DNA from: Oscillospiraceae bacterium
GTDB lineage: Bacteria; Bacillota; Clostridia; Oscillospirales; CAG-272
Direction of reading: 5' to 3'
Assembly: GCA_015064395.1 (NCBI GenBank)
Contig: SVSH01000001.1
Span: 58,956 to 122,955, forward strand
DNA: 64,000 nucleotides
The notes beneath the pieces were generated by a model that was not told where the DNA came from, searched no databases, and worked only from the letters and a program-made list of their open reading frames with translations. This document shows, in pieces, positions 51,576-63,948 of the stretch. The position numbers and the translations under genes were made by a program. Each line of letters starts with the position of its first letter. Within the stretch, counting starts at the first letter, position 1.

Positions 51576-51604
51576 AGTATATCACAAAAGCATTTCAATG
51601 TCAA
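51576..51604 (-). promoter_or_regulatory. Promoter of the mscS-type gene
   Basis: On the minus strand TTGACA (51599-51604) and TATACT (51576-51581), 17-bp spacer. Confidence 0.85.
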
Positions 51605-51785
51605 CAAAAAACGGAGCAGTTTTGAAAAAGGTAAAGGTCACAAGGCAAATGAAAAAACACGCAGGCGCGGGTACTATGCTTGGAAAAAAGAAAAATATTT
51701 TGCGAAAAAAAGTATTTTCGGGCATCTTTGCGTATCTTAAGGAATGAATTTGACAGAAAATCATGTCGGACGGAGGTGTTTTGAT

Positions 51786-52814
51786 ATGGCAAGCTTAGCG
51801 GATACCTACATGGAACACGAAAAGGTGTGGCTCTCGCCCTATGCCATGCTGACGGCCAATACGCGGGGAAGAAAAGAGCCCTCGTTGGTCGATGACGGCA
51901 GAACGGAATATCGCACCGAATACCAGCGTGACCGTGACCGCATCATTCACTCCCAATCCTTCCGCCGCTTGATGAACAAGACGCAGGTATTTTTGGCACC
52001 GGCCGGGGACCATTACCGCACGCGCCTGACGCACACGCTGGAGGTCACGCAGATCGCACGTACTCTTGCGCGAGCATTGCGGCTGAACGAGGATCTGACC
52101 GAGGCGATCGCTCTGGGGCACGATCTGGGGCATACCCCCTTCGGACACGCGGGCGAGCAGGCCATGCAGGAGTGCTACGACCCCCAGTTTGCCCATTATA
52201 AGCAGAGCATTCGCGTGGTCGACCATCTGGAAAAGAACGGCCGCGGCCTGAATCTGACCTGGGAGGTTCGCAACGGCATCGTCAATCACACGGGCGACTC
52301 GCGTGCGGCAACCTTGGAGGGGCTGCTGGTCAAATTTGCCGATCGCATCGCTTACATCAACCACGACATCGACGACGCCTGCCGGGCGGGTATCATGCAG
52401 ATCTCGGATATTCCCGCAGAGCTGCGCGAGGTGCTGGGCGAGACGCACTCGGGGCGCATCAATACCATGGTGACCTCCATCATTCGCTGCAGTCAGGATC
52501 AAAACGACATTCAAATGGCGCCCAAGGTGCAGGAGGCCACAATGAAGCTGCGTGCTTTCCTGTTTGAAAACGTGTATACCAATCCTGTGGCGAAGTCGCA
52601 GGAGATCAAATCTCGGGCACTGCTCATTAAGCTGTTTGACCATTACGTGTCGCATCCGGATGCCATGCCTGCCCTTTACCGCCGCCTGGCCGAGCGCGAG
52701 CCGGTGGAGAGATGCGTGTGCGACTTTTTGTCGGGCATGACCGACCGCTATGCGATCGAAACCTACAATGAATTGAACGTTCCGCGCGTGTGGCGTGGAC
52801 TGAATATGAACTGA
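51786..52814 (+). CDS. dgt: Deoxyguanosinetriphosphate triphosphohydrolase-like protein
   Basis: HD-domain dNTP triphosphohydrolase controlling nucleotide pools, 342 residues. Signatures: RDRDRIIHSQSFRRLMNKTQV, the HD motif HTLEVTQIARTLARAL and GHDLGHTPFGHAGE. The type without the long insertions of E. coli Dgt. ATG 51786 is preferred because GGAGGTG lies 7 bp upstream and the product starts MASLADTYMEHE, as in homologues. First gene of dgt-dnaG-rpoD, the standard Clostridia order. No clear promoter seen in the 260-bp gap upstream. Confidence 0.95.
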   Translation: MASLADTYMEHEKVWLSPYAMLTANTRGRKEPSLVDDGRTEYRTEYQRDRDRIIHSQSFRRLMNKTQVFLAPAGDHYRTRLTHTLEVTQIARTLARALRLNEDLTEAIALGHDLGHTPFGHAGEQAMQECYDPQFAHYKQSIRVVDHLEKNGRGLNLTWEVRNGIVNHTGDSRAATLEGLLVKFADRIAYINHDIDDACRAGIMQISDIPAELREVLGETHSGRINTMVTSIIRCSQDQNDIQMAPKVQEATMKLRAFLFENVYTNPVAKSQEIKSRALLIKLFDHYVSHPDAMPALYRRLAEREPVERCVCDFLSGMTDRYAIETYNELNVPRVWRGLNMN

Positions 52815-52853
52815 ACGATTTACACAAGACGGGAAGGGAAGGAGGTGCGCCGT

Positions 52854-54623
52854 TTGATCGCACGCGAGATTATTGACGATATTGTAGCGCGAAACGACAT
52901 CGAGTCTGTGATCAGCTCATACGTGACGCTCAAGCGCGCCGGCTCGAATATGAACGGGCTCTGCCCCTTCCACAGCGAGCGAACGCCCTCGTTTACCGTT
53001 TTCCCTAACACCCAAAGCTTTTATTGCTTTGGATGCAACGCGGGAGGAAGCGTTATTACCTTTATTGAAAAGGCGGAAAACCTGGACTATGTCGGTGCGG
53101 TTGAATTTTTGGCGGCGCGGGCAGGTGTTTCCATTCCGCAGGACGGCCGTCGCGCACAGCCCGGTGAGATCCCCCGCAGGCGTATTTTTGATATGAACCT
53201 GGCAGCGGCAAAATTTTTCCGCGAATGCCTGTTCGATCCTGCCCTGGGCGGTGAGGGCATGCGCTATCTGATGGAAAACCGACGCCTGTCTCCTGCAACC
53301 ATTAAGCATTTCGGCCTTGGCTTTGCACCCAACAGCTTTTCGGCTCTGCACGACCATATGCGGCGCTTGGGGTATACCGATGAGGAGCTGATCAAGGGCT
53401 TCCTTTGCGGCAAGAGCCAAAAAACCGGACGGGCGTATGACTATTTCCGCAACCGCGTGATGTTTCCTATCATTGATACTTCGGGAAATATCGTAGCGTT
53501 TGGCGGACGGGTAATGGATGATTCCAAGCCAAAGTACCTCAACTCGTCCGACACCCCCGGATTTAAGAAAAGCCGACACCTGTTTGCCCTGAACTTTGCC
53601 CGCAATCACGCCACAGAGTCTATGATCCTGTGCGAGGGCTATATGGACGTCATCGCCCTTCACGCCGCCGGCTTTGAAAACGCGGTGGCTACGCTGGGAA
53701 CGGCCATTACGTCAGAGCAGGCGCGCATTTTTGCAAAGTACACCAAGAAGGTCATTATCTCCTACGACAGCGATGAAGCGGGACAGCGGGCGGCCAACAA
53801 GGCCATGCAGCTGCTTGGCGAGGTGGGGCTGGAGGTGCGGGTGCTGCGTGTGCCCGACGCCAAGGACCCCGACGAGTACATCCGGAAATACGGGGCGGAC
53901 AAATTCCGCCGCGTCGTGGAGGGAAGCCGAAGCGGTTTTCAGTATAAGCTGGACAATATTTTAGCAAAATACGACTTGACACAGCCGGAAGATAAGATCC
54001 GGGCGAGCAACGAGTGCTGTGCTCTCATCTCGGGATACCATTCCGGGGTGGAGCGGGAGGTCTACATCTCGCAGGTGGCAAAGCAGCTGTCTTTGCCTGT
54101 CGACGTGCTGAAAAACCAGGTGGATATGAGCTTGCGCCGACGCATCCGAGAAAAAAAGGCGCAGGAGCAGCGCGGGGCACAGGCCTCCATCCGAAACGTG
54201 GGGGATCGTATCAATCCCGATGCCATCAAGGACGTGCAAGCGGCCGCGGCGGAGGAAACGATCCTTGGTCTGATGCTGATCTATCCCGAATACCGCAGTG
54301 CTGCGGCAGACGGAAGCGAGGGGCTGACGTCACAGGACTTCTTCACCGCCTTTGGTCGGCGGGCGTTTGAGGCGATCGTGGCGGCTCACGAGTCCCCCGA
54401 GGGCTTCAGCGCACCTGCCCTGGAGCAATCCTTCACTCCCGATGAGGTGGGACGATTGCAACGTATGGAGCAGGGACGCAGAGCCTTGAGCGAAAACGGT
54501 CCGTCAGTCTTCCGCGAGGCGATCGCCACCCTCAAGCGTGCTATGTCACAGCGTGCCGATCGGGAAAACGAGGACGTGGTCTCGGGCATTGCCTCCATTC
54601 TGGCCAGAAAAGGAAAAAAGTAA
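52854..54623 (+). CDS. dnaG: DNA primase
   Basis: Makes RNA primers for replication. 589 residues. N-terminal zinc-binding domain with GLCPFHSERTPSF and YCFGCNAGG; catalytic core with the TOPRIM motifs ILCEGYMDVIAL and ISYDSDEAGQRAA, and KDPDEYIRK; the C-terminal part (about 430-589) would bind the helicase. The start is TTG 52854: GGAAGGAGG ends 8 bp upstream and the product begins MIAREIIDDIVARND, like other clostridial primases; GTG 52845 overlaps the ribosome binding site. It lies 39 bp after dgt. Confidence 0.97.
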   Translation: MIAREIIDDIVARNDIESVISSYVTLKRAGSNMNGLCPFHSERTPSFTVFPNTQSFYCFGCNAGGSVITFIEKAENLDYVGAVEFLAARAGVSIPQDGRRAQPGEIPRRRIFDMNLAAAKFFRECLFDPALGGEGMRYLMENRRLSPATIKHFGLGFAPNSFSALHDHMRRLGYTDEELIKGFLCGKSQKTGRAYDYFRNRVMFPIIDTSGNIVAFGGRVMDDSKPKYLNSSDTPGFKKSRHLFALNFARNHATESMILCEGYMDVIALHAAGFENAVATLGTAITSEQARIFAKYTKKVIISYDSDEAGQRAANKAMQLLGEVGLEVRVLRVPDAKDPDEYIRKYGADKFRRVVEGSRSGFQYKLDNILAKYDLTQPEDKIRASNECCALISGYHSGVEREVYISQVAKQLSLPVDVLKNQVDMSLRRRIREKKAQEQRGAQASIRNVGDRINPDAIKDVQAAAAEETILGLMLIYPEYRSAAADGSEGLTSQDFFTAFGRRAFEAIVAAHESPEGFSAPALEQSFTPDEVGRLQRMEQGRRALSENGPSVFREAIATLKRAMSQRADRENEDVVSGIASILARKGKK

Positions 54624-54679
54624 ATCCAAGAACAAAAACACCCGCTTTTGCGGAGGATACATAAACGAAAGGGAAATGT

Positions 54680-55801
54680 ATGAAAAAGGAAACTGTTGCA
54701 ACACCTGTAGGTGAGACCGAAGAAAAGGTCAATATGGAAGAGCTGATCGAAAAAGGGAAGAAGGGTGCCCTGTCCTCGCACGATCTGGACGCGGCACTGG
54801 AGACCATGAATTTCGATATTGACTCGTTGGATAAGCTGTACGAAACGCTGGAGGACAACGGCATCGCTCTGCCCGGAGAGATCTCCTCGGCCGAAATGAG
54901 CGAGATCGAGCACGAGGTCGAGCATTTTGGCGCGGGCGAGAATATGAAGCATATTCTCGAGCAAGAGGGTCTGTCGGTGGACGACCCGGTTCGCATGTAC
55001 CTCAAGGAGATCGGCAAGGTGCCGCTGCTTACGGCCGAGCGCGAGCACGAGCTGGCCGAGAGAATGGCCGCCGGTGACGAGGACGCCAAGAGCGAGCTGG
55101 TCGAGGCCAACCTCCGTCTGGTCGTTTCGATCGCCAAGCGCTACGTTGGTCGAGGCATGTATTTTCTGGATCTGATCCAGGAGGGCAACCTGGGTCTGAT
55201 GAAGGCGGTTGAGAAATTTGACCACAATAAGGGCTTCAAGTTCTCCACCTATGCGACCTGGTGGATCCGCCAGGCCATCACCCGTGCCATTGCCGATCAG
55301 GCAAGAACCATCCGCATTCCCGTCCATATGGTCGAGACCATTCATAAGGTCTCCCGTTACTCCCGCCAGATGCTGCAGGAGTTGGGACGCGAGGCGACCG
55401 CCGAGGAGATCGGCGAGAAGATGGGCATGAGCGCGGAGAAGGTACGCGAGATCATGAAGATCGCGCAGGATCCCGTTTCTCTTGAAACGCCGATCGGCGA
55501 GGAAGAGGATAGCCACCTGGGCGATTTCATTCCCGATGATGATACGCCAGCTCCTGCCGATGCCGCCTCTGCTACCATTTTGCGCGAGGTGATCGAGCGT
55601 GAGCTGCACACCCTGACTCCCCGTGAGGAGCACGTCATCAAGCTGCGCTTTGGCTTGTACGACGGCCGCACCCGTACGCTGGAGGAGGTCGGCAAGGAGT
55701 TCAACATTACCCGTGAGCGTATCCGTCAGATCGAGGCAAAAGCACTGCGCAAGCTGCGCCATCCCAGCCGTGCAAGACATCTTCGCGGTTTCCTGAATTG
55801 A
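54680..55801 (+). CDS. rpoD: RNA polymerase primary sigma factor (SigA/RpoD)
   Basis: Housekeeping sigma factor, 373 residues. Region 1.1-like acidic start, region 1.2 [20 protein letters not shown], region 2 [20 protein letters not shown] and [20 protein letters not shown], region 3 [19 protein letters not shown], and region 4.2 [20 protein letters not shown] ending [17 protein letters not shown]. It would recognise the TTGACA/TATAAT promoters that recur in this window. Third gene of the dgt-dnaG-rpoD operon. Confidence 0.98.
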   Translation: MKKETVATPVGETEEKVNMEELIEKGKKGALSSHDLDAALETMNFDIDSLDKLYETLEDNGIALPGEISSAEMSEIEHEVEHFGAGENMKHILEQEGLSVDDPVRMYLKEIGKVPLLTAEREHELAERMAAGDEDAKSELVEANLRLVVSIAKRYVGRGMYFLDLIQEGNLGLMKAVEKFDHNKGFKFSTYATWWIRQAITRAIADQARTIRIPVHMVETIHKVSRYSRQMLQELGREATAEEIGEKMGMSAEKVREIMKIAQDPVSLETPIGEEEDSHLGDFIPDDDTPAPADAASATILREVIERELHTLTPREEHVIKLRFGLYDGRTRTLEEVGKEFNITRERIRQIEAKALRKLRHPSRARHLRGFLN

Positions 55802-55993
55802 CGAAAAAAGGTTTTTGCTTGATGTGATGTCAAACAAAAAAAGATGCTTAATTTTGGAATGTTTGCACTAAAAAATCGGCGTTTTGCCAAAAACGGGCGA
55901 GCCTGTTTGTGCATAACATAGATTAAATGTTAACGTGCCGTGACCAAAATGAGAAAACGAATGAGAGCCGTGTGCGGGGGGTGAAAAAACACC

Positions 55994-56022
55994 TTGACAG
56001 AACGGCGGATTTGTAGTAAAAT
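55994..56022 (+). promoter_or_regulatory. Promoter of the orphan binding lipoprotein
   Basis: TTGACA (55994-55999) and TAAAAT (56017-56022), 17-bp spacer. The rest of the 290-bp gap after rpoD holds only weak A/T-rich inverted repeats. Confidence 0.75.
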
Positions 56023-56091
56023 ATTATAGTATAAAATGTTCAAGGTGTGCGCACTTGGCGCATGGCTTGAATTGCCACAGGAGGAATGTTT

Positions 56092-58143
56092 ATGAAGAAG
56101 AGAGTAATCAGCTTCTTGCTGAGCCTTTTCATGCTGTTGTCGGCGTGTGCCCTTTGTCTGACCGGCTGTTCGATGGACACGGGTGACACGGATACCGATG
56201 CTACTACGGATAAGAAAAACGACCCTGTAACCTTGGTTATGTGGTGCGTGACCGAGAGCGCCAAGACGCCCAACGCAGAGGGTGAATTGGTGTTTGACGA
56301 GGAAACGCAGAAGCAGGTGGACGAGGTCGTAATGAATATGACCATGCTCACTGAGGCCGAGCTGAATGCCAAGTTGATCGTCAAGTACTTCACCATGGAC
56401 GAGTACTATGAAAAGCTTGAGGCGGCGCTGAAGGCACAGGAAGAGGCCAAGAAGCTTGCCGATGAGGAAAAGAAAAAGCCCGGCGGCAATAAGACCGAGA
56501 ACAAGAAGGAAGAGACGGACGAGGACGAGGAGGAATTCCCCGAGGTCCCCGATTATCAGGTCGACATCCTGTACCTGGCCGGCTATGACAAATATGTCGA
56601 GTACATCGACAACAAGTGGCTGGCTTCCTTGACGACGGAGCTCAACGGCGATGCCAAGTCCATCACCAACTACGTTCCCGCTTCGCTTTTGAATGCCGTT
56701 CGTTACAAGGGCTCCCCCTATGCGATCCCCAACAACAACGTGATCGGCGAGTACACCTATATGCTGGTTGATAAGACGCTGGTTAACAAGTATTACTACA
56801 CCGCCTCTTTCGAGAGAGGGGAAGTACATAGCATCGTTGACCTGGCAGACTTCCTTGAGGACGTTGCCAACTACGAGGCCAAGAACGGTGTCGTTCCCAT
56901 CGACGGTGACGTCAACTACTGTATGAGTCTTCTGGCTCACTACTGGGATATCAATCCGGATACGTTTGCTCTTACCGGAAACTTCTCCGTTTTGGGATAT
57001 GCTTACAAGAACACCGATAGCATTAACCGCGGTTCGGTTGCGCTCAAGTTTGATAACCTGCTGACGGATGAGACGTATATCAACTCGCTCAAAAATCTGA
57101 TGAACTTCCAGTTTGAGGGCTACTTCCAGAAGCCCGAGGAAGGACAGACGAGCGCGGTTTCCTTTGTCACGGGTGACGCCGCAGAGATGGTCTCCTACGA
57201 GGAAGACTACTACGTGGTTGTCGTTGACTATCCTCGCGCTTCGACCGAGGACATTTACGACAATATGTTCGCTGTCAGTGCGTTCTCCAGTGACGTTAAC
57301 AGAAGTATGCGTCTGGTGGCACTGATGAACACCAATGAAAAGTTCCGTAACCTGTTCCAGTACGGTGTCGAAAAGACCAACTACACGGTCAGCGATGACG
57401 GTGTTGCAACTCCCACCCGTAACAACCTGTATAAGATGGACATCGCCAAGACAGGTAACCAGTTCGTAGCGTACATTCCCGAGGGTGTCGACAAGGATCT
57501 TTGGGAGTTTGCCAAGAAGCAGAACCGCGAGTCGCTGGTTATGCCTCTTCTGGGCTTCGACTTCAAGACGGAGCTGGTGGATGAGTCTGAGGACATGGAA
57601 GATCCCCAGTCCAAGGCCAAAAAGTATGTGATCGAAACCCTGAACGTTGAATTGATCCGTGTCATTTCGGAATACTCCGCACAGGCATGGGATAAGATCA
57701 TGGCATGTAAGACCATTGAAGCACTGGAGGAAACGCTTGACTTCTTGGCTCTCGATGTAACGGCATTGACCGTTTCCGTTGGTAAAGAGGGATCCGGTAA
57801 GGATGAGGTCGACGTTAAGGTGTCTGCTATGGACCTCGCTATGAATCACATCATGGTTGAGCAGGAATACGAGGCAGACGGTAAGGTCAAGGTCGATGTA
57901 GATGAAGAGACCAAGGAAGAGACGCCTACGGTAGCTCTCAAGGAGACGACCGTTATCGTAAAGCCTGACCTTCGTTCCCGCCAGGTCGTTGATAAGGAAG
58001 GCAACCCCGTTTTGAACGAAAACGGTGAGCCCAAGATCGAGACCTACCTGGTTTACTACAAGCAGCTGACCCCCCATCAGGTTTACTACAGATGGATGCA
58101 GACCTACGGCTTCTTGCCCGCCGGTGCATACCCTGCAAATTGA
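56092..58143 (+). CDS. Lipoprotein related to extracellular solute-binding proteins, orphan
   Basis: 683 residues. Signal peptide with lipobox LTGC. The N-terminal part (DPVTLVMWCVTES) and later YQVDILYLAGYDKYVEYID, YAIPNNNVIGEYTYMLVDK and NLYKMDIAKTGNQFVAYIPE resemble type-1 sugar-binding proteins. Between them lies a charged insertion rich in K, E and D (about 115-155), probably flexible. About 200 C-terminal residues are extra. No permease or ATPase gene is adjacent; it may share the ATPase of the 24666 system through other permeases, or serve as a surface protein (inference). ATG 56092 has AGGAGG 7 bp upstream; ATG 56086 is too close. Confidence 0.75.
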   Translation: MKKRVISFLLSLFMLLSACALCLTGCSMDTGDTDTDATTDKKNDPVTLVMWCVTESAKTPNAEGELVFDEETQKQVDEVVMNMTMLTEAELNAKLIVKYFTMDEYYEKLEAALKAQEEAKKLADEEKKKPGGNKTENKKEETDEDEEEFPEVPDYQVDILYLAGYDKYVEYIDNKWLASLTTELNGDAKSITNYVPASLLNAVRYKGSPYAIPNNNVIGEYTYMLVDKTLVNKYYYTASFERGEVHSIVDLADFLEDVANYEAKNGVVPIDGDVNYCMSLLAHYWDINPDTFALTGNFSVLGYAYKNTDSINRGSVALKFDNLLTDETYINSLKNLMNFQFEGYFQKPEEGQTSAVSFVTGDAAEMVSYEEDYYVVVVDYPRASTEDIYDNMFAVSAFSSDVNRSMRLVALMNTNEKFRNLFQYGVEKTNYTVSDDGVATPTRNNLYKMDIAKTGNQFVAYIPEGVDKDLWEFAKKQNRESLVMPLLGFDFKTELVDESEDMEDPQSKAKKYVIETLNVELIRVISEYSAQAWDKIMACKTIEALEETLDFLALDVTALTVSVGKEGSGKDEVDVKVSAMDLAMNHIMVEQEYEADGKVKVDVDEETKEETPTVALKETTVIVKPDLRSRQVVDKEGNPVLNENGEPKIETYLVYYKQLTPHQVYYRWMQTYGFLPAGAYPAN

Positions 58144-58162
58144 TCTCTGATCGGATATGAAT

Positions 58163-58207
58163 AAAAGACGCGAGAGCGAAACTTGGGTTTCGCTCTCGCG
58201 TCTTTTT
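58163..58207. terminator. Very strong bidirectional terminator
   Basis: 20-bp perfect stem AAAAGACGCGAGAGCGAAAC/GTTTCGCTCTCGCGTCTTTT with loop TTGG. Serves the binding lipoprotein and the convergent rsmI. Confidence 0.95.
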
Positions 58208-58228
58208 ATGTTATTGACCAAGGCAGGA

Positions 58229-59146
58229 TCAAAGGTCAAGTACCTGTTGATAGACCTCGTTTTTGGGAAGGGAACGGTCATGGGCGGTCGCCTTGATGGC
58301 ATCGTTCTTTCGCAGACCCTTGGCCATATAGTGGAGAACGTGATCGGCAATGCTCATGTTCTCCCAAAAGCTGCTTTGTGCGGCTTTTTGTCCACCTTCG
58401 ATGACCAGCACGTACTCGCCGCGCGGATCGTGTTCGTTGTAATAGGCAACGGCTTCGCCCAGCGTCGTGCGCATAATTTCTTCGTTTCGTTTGGTCAGCT
58501 CGCGACAAAGCGAGATGCGGCGCTCGGCACCCAGTGTCTCGTCAAGATCGGCCAGCGTGGCCTTGAGCTTGTGAGGTGCTTCGTGAAGTATCATCGTCCG
58601 GTCCTCTCGGGAGAGCCTGAGAAGCTGATCGCGGCGCTCGCTTTTGTTGACGGACAAAAAGCCCTCAAAGCAAAACCGCGCGGTGGGGAGACCGGAAAGA
58701 GTCAGAGCGTCGATGCCGGCACAGCAGCCGGGGACACCCGTAACACACACCTGCTCGGCGGCGCACAGAGCAACCAGATCCTCACCGGGATCGGAAATGG
58801 CAGGCGTACCTGCGTCGGTGATCAAAGCACAGCTCTCTCCTGCCTTAAGTCGGGCGACGATCTGCTCGCCCCGCTCGCGGCGGTTGTGCTCGTGATAGGA
58901 TACCATGGGCTTGGAAATGCCCAGATAAGTCAGTAGCTTGGCGGAATTGCGGGTGTCCTCGGCGGCGATGAAATCCACGCCCGAGAGCACCTTGATGGCA
59001 CGCAGGGAAAGATCGTCCAGGTTGCCGATGGGGGTTGCAACCAGATATAGTGTCCCGCCTACGATGCGATTTTTATCTTCTCGGTGAAGGGAATCGAGAA
59101 GGGCGGTAGAGGTGCCGCCTGATGCGGCGTCAGCGATTGTCGTCAT
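58229..59146 (-). CDS. rsmI: 16S rRNA (cytidine(1402)-2'-O)-methyltransferase
   Basis: Tetrapyrrole-methylase-fold enzyme that modifies the decoding centre using SAM. 305 residues. Signatures: LYLVATPIGNLDDLSLRAI, AEDTRNSAKLLTYLGI, YHEHNRRERG, ITDAGTPAISDPG and FEGFLSVNKSERRDQL. An N-terminal extension of about 30 residues precedes the core. ATG 59146 follows AAAGGAACACTCACC; the frame continues upstream but runs into the divergent promoter region. Divergent from the amidase gene. Confidence 0.95.
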   Translation of the reverse strand: MTTIADAASGGTSTALLDSLHREDKNRIVGGTLYLVATPIGNLDDLSLRAIKVLSGVDFIAAEDTRNSAKLLTYLGISKPMVSYHEHNRRERGEQIVARLKAGESCALITDAGTPAISDPGEDLVALCAAEQVCVTGVPGCCAGIDALTLSGLPTARFCFEGFLSVNKSERRDQLLRLSREDRTMILHEAPHKLKATLADLDETLGAERRISLCRELTKRNEEIMRTTLGEAVAYYNEHDPRGEYVLVIEGGQKAAQSSFWENMSIADHVLHYMAKGLRKNDAIKATAHDRSLPKNEVYQQVLDL

Positions 59147-59172
59147 GGTGAGTGTTCCTTTGCTTATTAGGT

Positions 59173-59203
59173 TTGCACCCGAAAGGGGCCTTGGGATTAT
59201 ACT
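59173..59203 (+). promoter_or_regulatory. Candidate promoter of the amidase gene
   Basis: TTGCAC (59173-59178) and TATACT (59198-59203); the 19-bp spacer is long, so strength is uncertain. Confidence 0.45.
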
Positions 59204-59234
59204 GAAAGTAAAAGCATCAAATGGGAGGGTAACG

Positions 59235-61875
<2,641 letters not shown>

Positions 61876-61886
61876 TCATCTTTATT

Positions 61887-61915
61887 ATTGTACCAAGATT
61901 TACACCTTTTGTCAA
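61887..61915 (-). promoter_or_regulatory. Promoter of ligA
   Basis: On the minus strand TTGACA (61910-61915) and TACAAT (61887-61892), 17-bp spacer. Confidence 0.85.
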
Positions 61916-62008
61916 TCGTCACCGCCTCTTTTTTTCAAACTTGTTCGTCATTGTATTGGTGATATTGCACAAAGTTTGTTATGAAATACAATTTTTTCAT
62001 ATACCTTA

Positions 62009-62037
62009 TTTACAAATGCTGTTGGGCGTGATATAAT
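62009..62037 (+). promoter_or_regulatory. Promoter of hpf, followed by long leader
   Basis: TTTACA (62009-62014) and TATAAT (62032-62037), 17-bp spacer. The ~105-nt leader can form CCTGC/GCAGG and GGAGC/GCTCC pairings; no known riboswitch recognised. Confidence 0.8.
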
Positions 62038-62151
62038 ACAAATGTAATCGGAGCACGATTATACCTGCCGGCCGCTCCGCAGGCGCAGTATATATGGTTA
62101 TACAAGGCCGTGCGGACGGAAGGGAAAAACACAAAACAAGGAGGAAACACC

Positions 62152-62682
62152 ATGAAATTGAACGTAATCGGCAGACAAATGAATGTGTTTGAAGAAACCA
62201 AGCAGCAGATCGCCAAAAAGCTTGCCAAGCTGGATAAGTTCTTTCCTACCGAGGCACAGGCGTCAGTCACCCTGTCCCGCAAGCATGGCGCTTCCCGAGT
62301 GGAGATCACCATCAACGCAGGCGGTACCTTGTACCGTAGTGAGCAGGATGCGAGCGATTTCCGCGAGGCCATTGACCGTTGTGTGAGCATCATTGAGCGC
62401 CAGATCCGCAAGAACAAAACGCGCCTTGCCAAGAGATTGCGCGAGACCATCCCTGAGGATGAATTTTTCGCCCCCGAGGATGAGGATCAGGAATTGATCA
62501 TCCGTACGAAAGAGTTCTCGATCAAGCCCATGTCGGTCGAGGAGGCCATTCTCCAGATGAATCTGCTGGGACACAGCTTCTTCGTGTTCCGTGAGGATGA
62601 CGGCAGCAACAAGGGCAGAGTATGCGTCGTTTACGCCCGCCGCGACGGCGATTACGGTCTGATCGTGCCGCAGGAAGAATAA
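62152..62682 (+). CDS. hpf: Ribosome hibernation-promoting factor, long form
   Basis: Dimerises 70S ribosomes into inactive 100S particles under stress or in stationary phase. 176 residues: the N-terminal S30AE domain (MKLNVIGRQMNVFEETKQQI, RVEITINAGGTLYRSEQDAS) and the C-terminal dimerisation domain (IRTKEFSIKPMSVEEAILQM, GHSFFVFREDD, RRDGDYGLIVPQE). This two-domain type is standard in Firmicutes. ATG 62152 follows AAGGAGGAAACACC. Confidence 0.97.
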   Translation: MKLNVIGRQMNVFEETKQQIAKKLAKLDKFFPTEAQASVTLSRKHGASRVEITINAGGTLYRSEQDASDFREAIDRCVSIIERQIRKNKTRLAKRLRETIPEDEFFAPEDEDQELIIRTKEFSIKPMSVEEAILQMNLLGHSFFVFREDDGSNKGRVCVVYARRDGDYGLIVPQEE

Positions 62683-62711
62683 TATTTGACTGATTTTTCG
62701 TAAATATACCC

Positions 62712-62749
62712 ATGGCTGTCGGTCTTTTTGGCCGACAGCCATCTATTTT
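62712..62749 (+). terminator. Terminator of hpf
   Basis: ATGGCTGTCGG/CCGACAGCCAT, 11-bp stem, 9-base loop, then CTATTTTT. Confidence 0.88.
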
Positions 62750-62780
62750 TGCCGAAAAATGCATTTTTCATCAACAGGAC

Positions 62781-62809
62781 TTGCATTTTTGAATATGATG
62801 TGATATAAT
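62781..62809 (+). promoter_or_regulatory. Promoter of asd
   Basis: TTGCAT (62781-62786) and TATAAT (62804-62809), 17-bp spacer, with TGTGA before the -10. Confidence 0.8.
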
Positions 62810-62857
62810 GAAGCATCATTTAAGAGGATACGTGTATTCGGAAAGGAAGGCAATCCT

Positions 62858-63934
62858 ATGAACAAAAAAAGAGTTGGTATCGTGGGCGCGACCGGTATGG
62901 TCGGTCAGCGTTTTTTGACGCTACTTGAAAATCACCCCTATTTTGAAGTCACCGCCCTGGCTGCCTCTGCCCGCAGTGCAGGCAAAACGTATAAGGAGGC
63001 CGTTGGCGAGCGTTGGAAGATGACGACGCCCATGCCCGAAGCCTTTGCGGATATGATGGTCATGGACGCCGCTGAGATCGAAAAGGTCGGTGCGCTGGTC
63101 GATTTCGTGTTCTGTGCCGTTGATATGAAGAAGGACGAGGTCAAGGCGCTGGAGGAGGCCTATGCCAAGGCCGAGATCCCCGTTGTGTCCAACAACTCGG
63201 CACACCGCTGGACGCCCGACGTTCCCATGGTCATTCCCGAGATCAACCACGCTCACTACGAGGTCATCGAGGCGCAGAAGAAGCGTCTGGGTACGAAGCG
63301 CGGCTTTATTGCCGTCAAGCCCAACTGCTCCATTCAGTCCTACGTGCCCGCAATCACCCCTCTCTTGAAGTATAAGCCCACCATGATCGTTGCCACCACT
63401 TACCAGGCCATTTCCGGCGCAGGTAAGACTTTTAAGGACTGGCCCGAGATGGTCGACAATATTATTCCCTACATCGGTGGCGAGGAAGAGAAGAGCGAGC
63501 AGGAGCCTCTGCGCGTTTGGGGTAAGGCGGAGAACGGTGAGATCGTCAAGGCGGATGCGCCCGTCATCACCACCCAGTGCATCCGCGTGCCCGTGTCGGA
63601 CGGTCACACCGCGGCGGTGTTTGTCAAGTTTGAGACCAAGCCCACCAAGGAGGAGATCCTGGACGCTTGGAAGAATTTTGAGGGACTTCCTCAGAAGCTG
63701 GCTCTGCCGCACGCGCCCGAGCAGTTCATCACCTACTTTGAGGAGGACAACCGTCCTCAGGCCAAGCTCGACCGCGACATCTACGGCGGCATGGGCGTGA
63801 CGGTCGGCAGACTGCGCGAGGACGCGCTGTTCGACTATAAGTTCGTGTGCCTCTCGCACAACACCCTGCGCGGTGCCGCCGGCGGCGCTGTGCTCAACGC
63901 AGAGCTGCTGTATAAGCTCGGATATTTTGACTAA
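62858..63934 (+). CDS. asd: Aspartate-semialdehyde dehydrogenase
   Basis: Reduces aspartyl phosphate to aspartate semialdehyde with NADPH, at the branch to lysine/diaminopimelate, threonine and methionine. 358 residues. NADP-binding start VGIVGATGMVGQRFLTLLE, active-site C157 in VKPNCSIQSY, substrate region TTYQAISGAG and the end LSHNTLRGAAGGAVLNAELL. The KPNCSIQ form and length match the archaeal/fungal-type subfamily rather than the E. coli type. GGAAAGGAAGG precedes the ATG. Single gene with its own promoter. Confidence 0.97.
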   Translation: MNKKRVGIVGATGMVGQRFLTLLENHPYFEVTALAASARSAGKTYKEAVGERWKMTTPMPEAFADMMVMDAAEIEKVGALVDFVFCAVDMKKDEVKALEEAYAKAEIPVVSNNSAHRWTPDVPMVIPEINHAHYEVIEAQKKRLGTKRGFIAVKPNCSIQSYVPAITPLLKYKPTMIVATTYQAISGAGKTFKDWPEMVDNIIPYIGGEEEKSEQEPLRVWGKAENGEIVKADAPVITTQCIRVPVSDGHTAAVFVKFETKPTKEEILDAWKNFEGLPQKLALPHAPEQFITYFEEDNRPQAKLDRDIYGGMGVTVGRLREDALFDYKFVCLSHNTLRGAAGGAVLNAELLYKLGYFD

Positions 63935-63948
63935 TTGGATATGATAAT

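Noticed and set aside
51481-51747. 88-codon frame before dgt
   Set aside because: Overlaps the mscS-type gene start and its promoter, lacks a ribosome binding site and reads as low-complexity lysine-rich sequence.
55930-58350. 806-codon minus-strand frame opposite the orphan lipoprotein
   Set aside because: Crosses a strong terminator and mirrors a lipoprotein gene with signal peptide.
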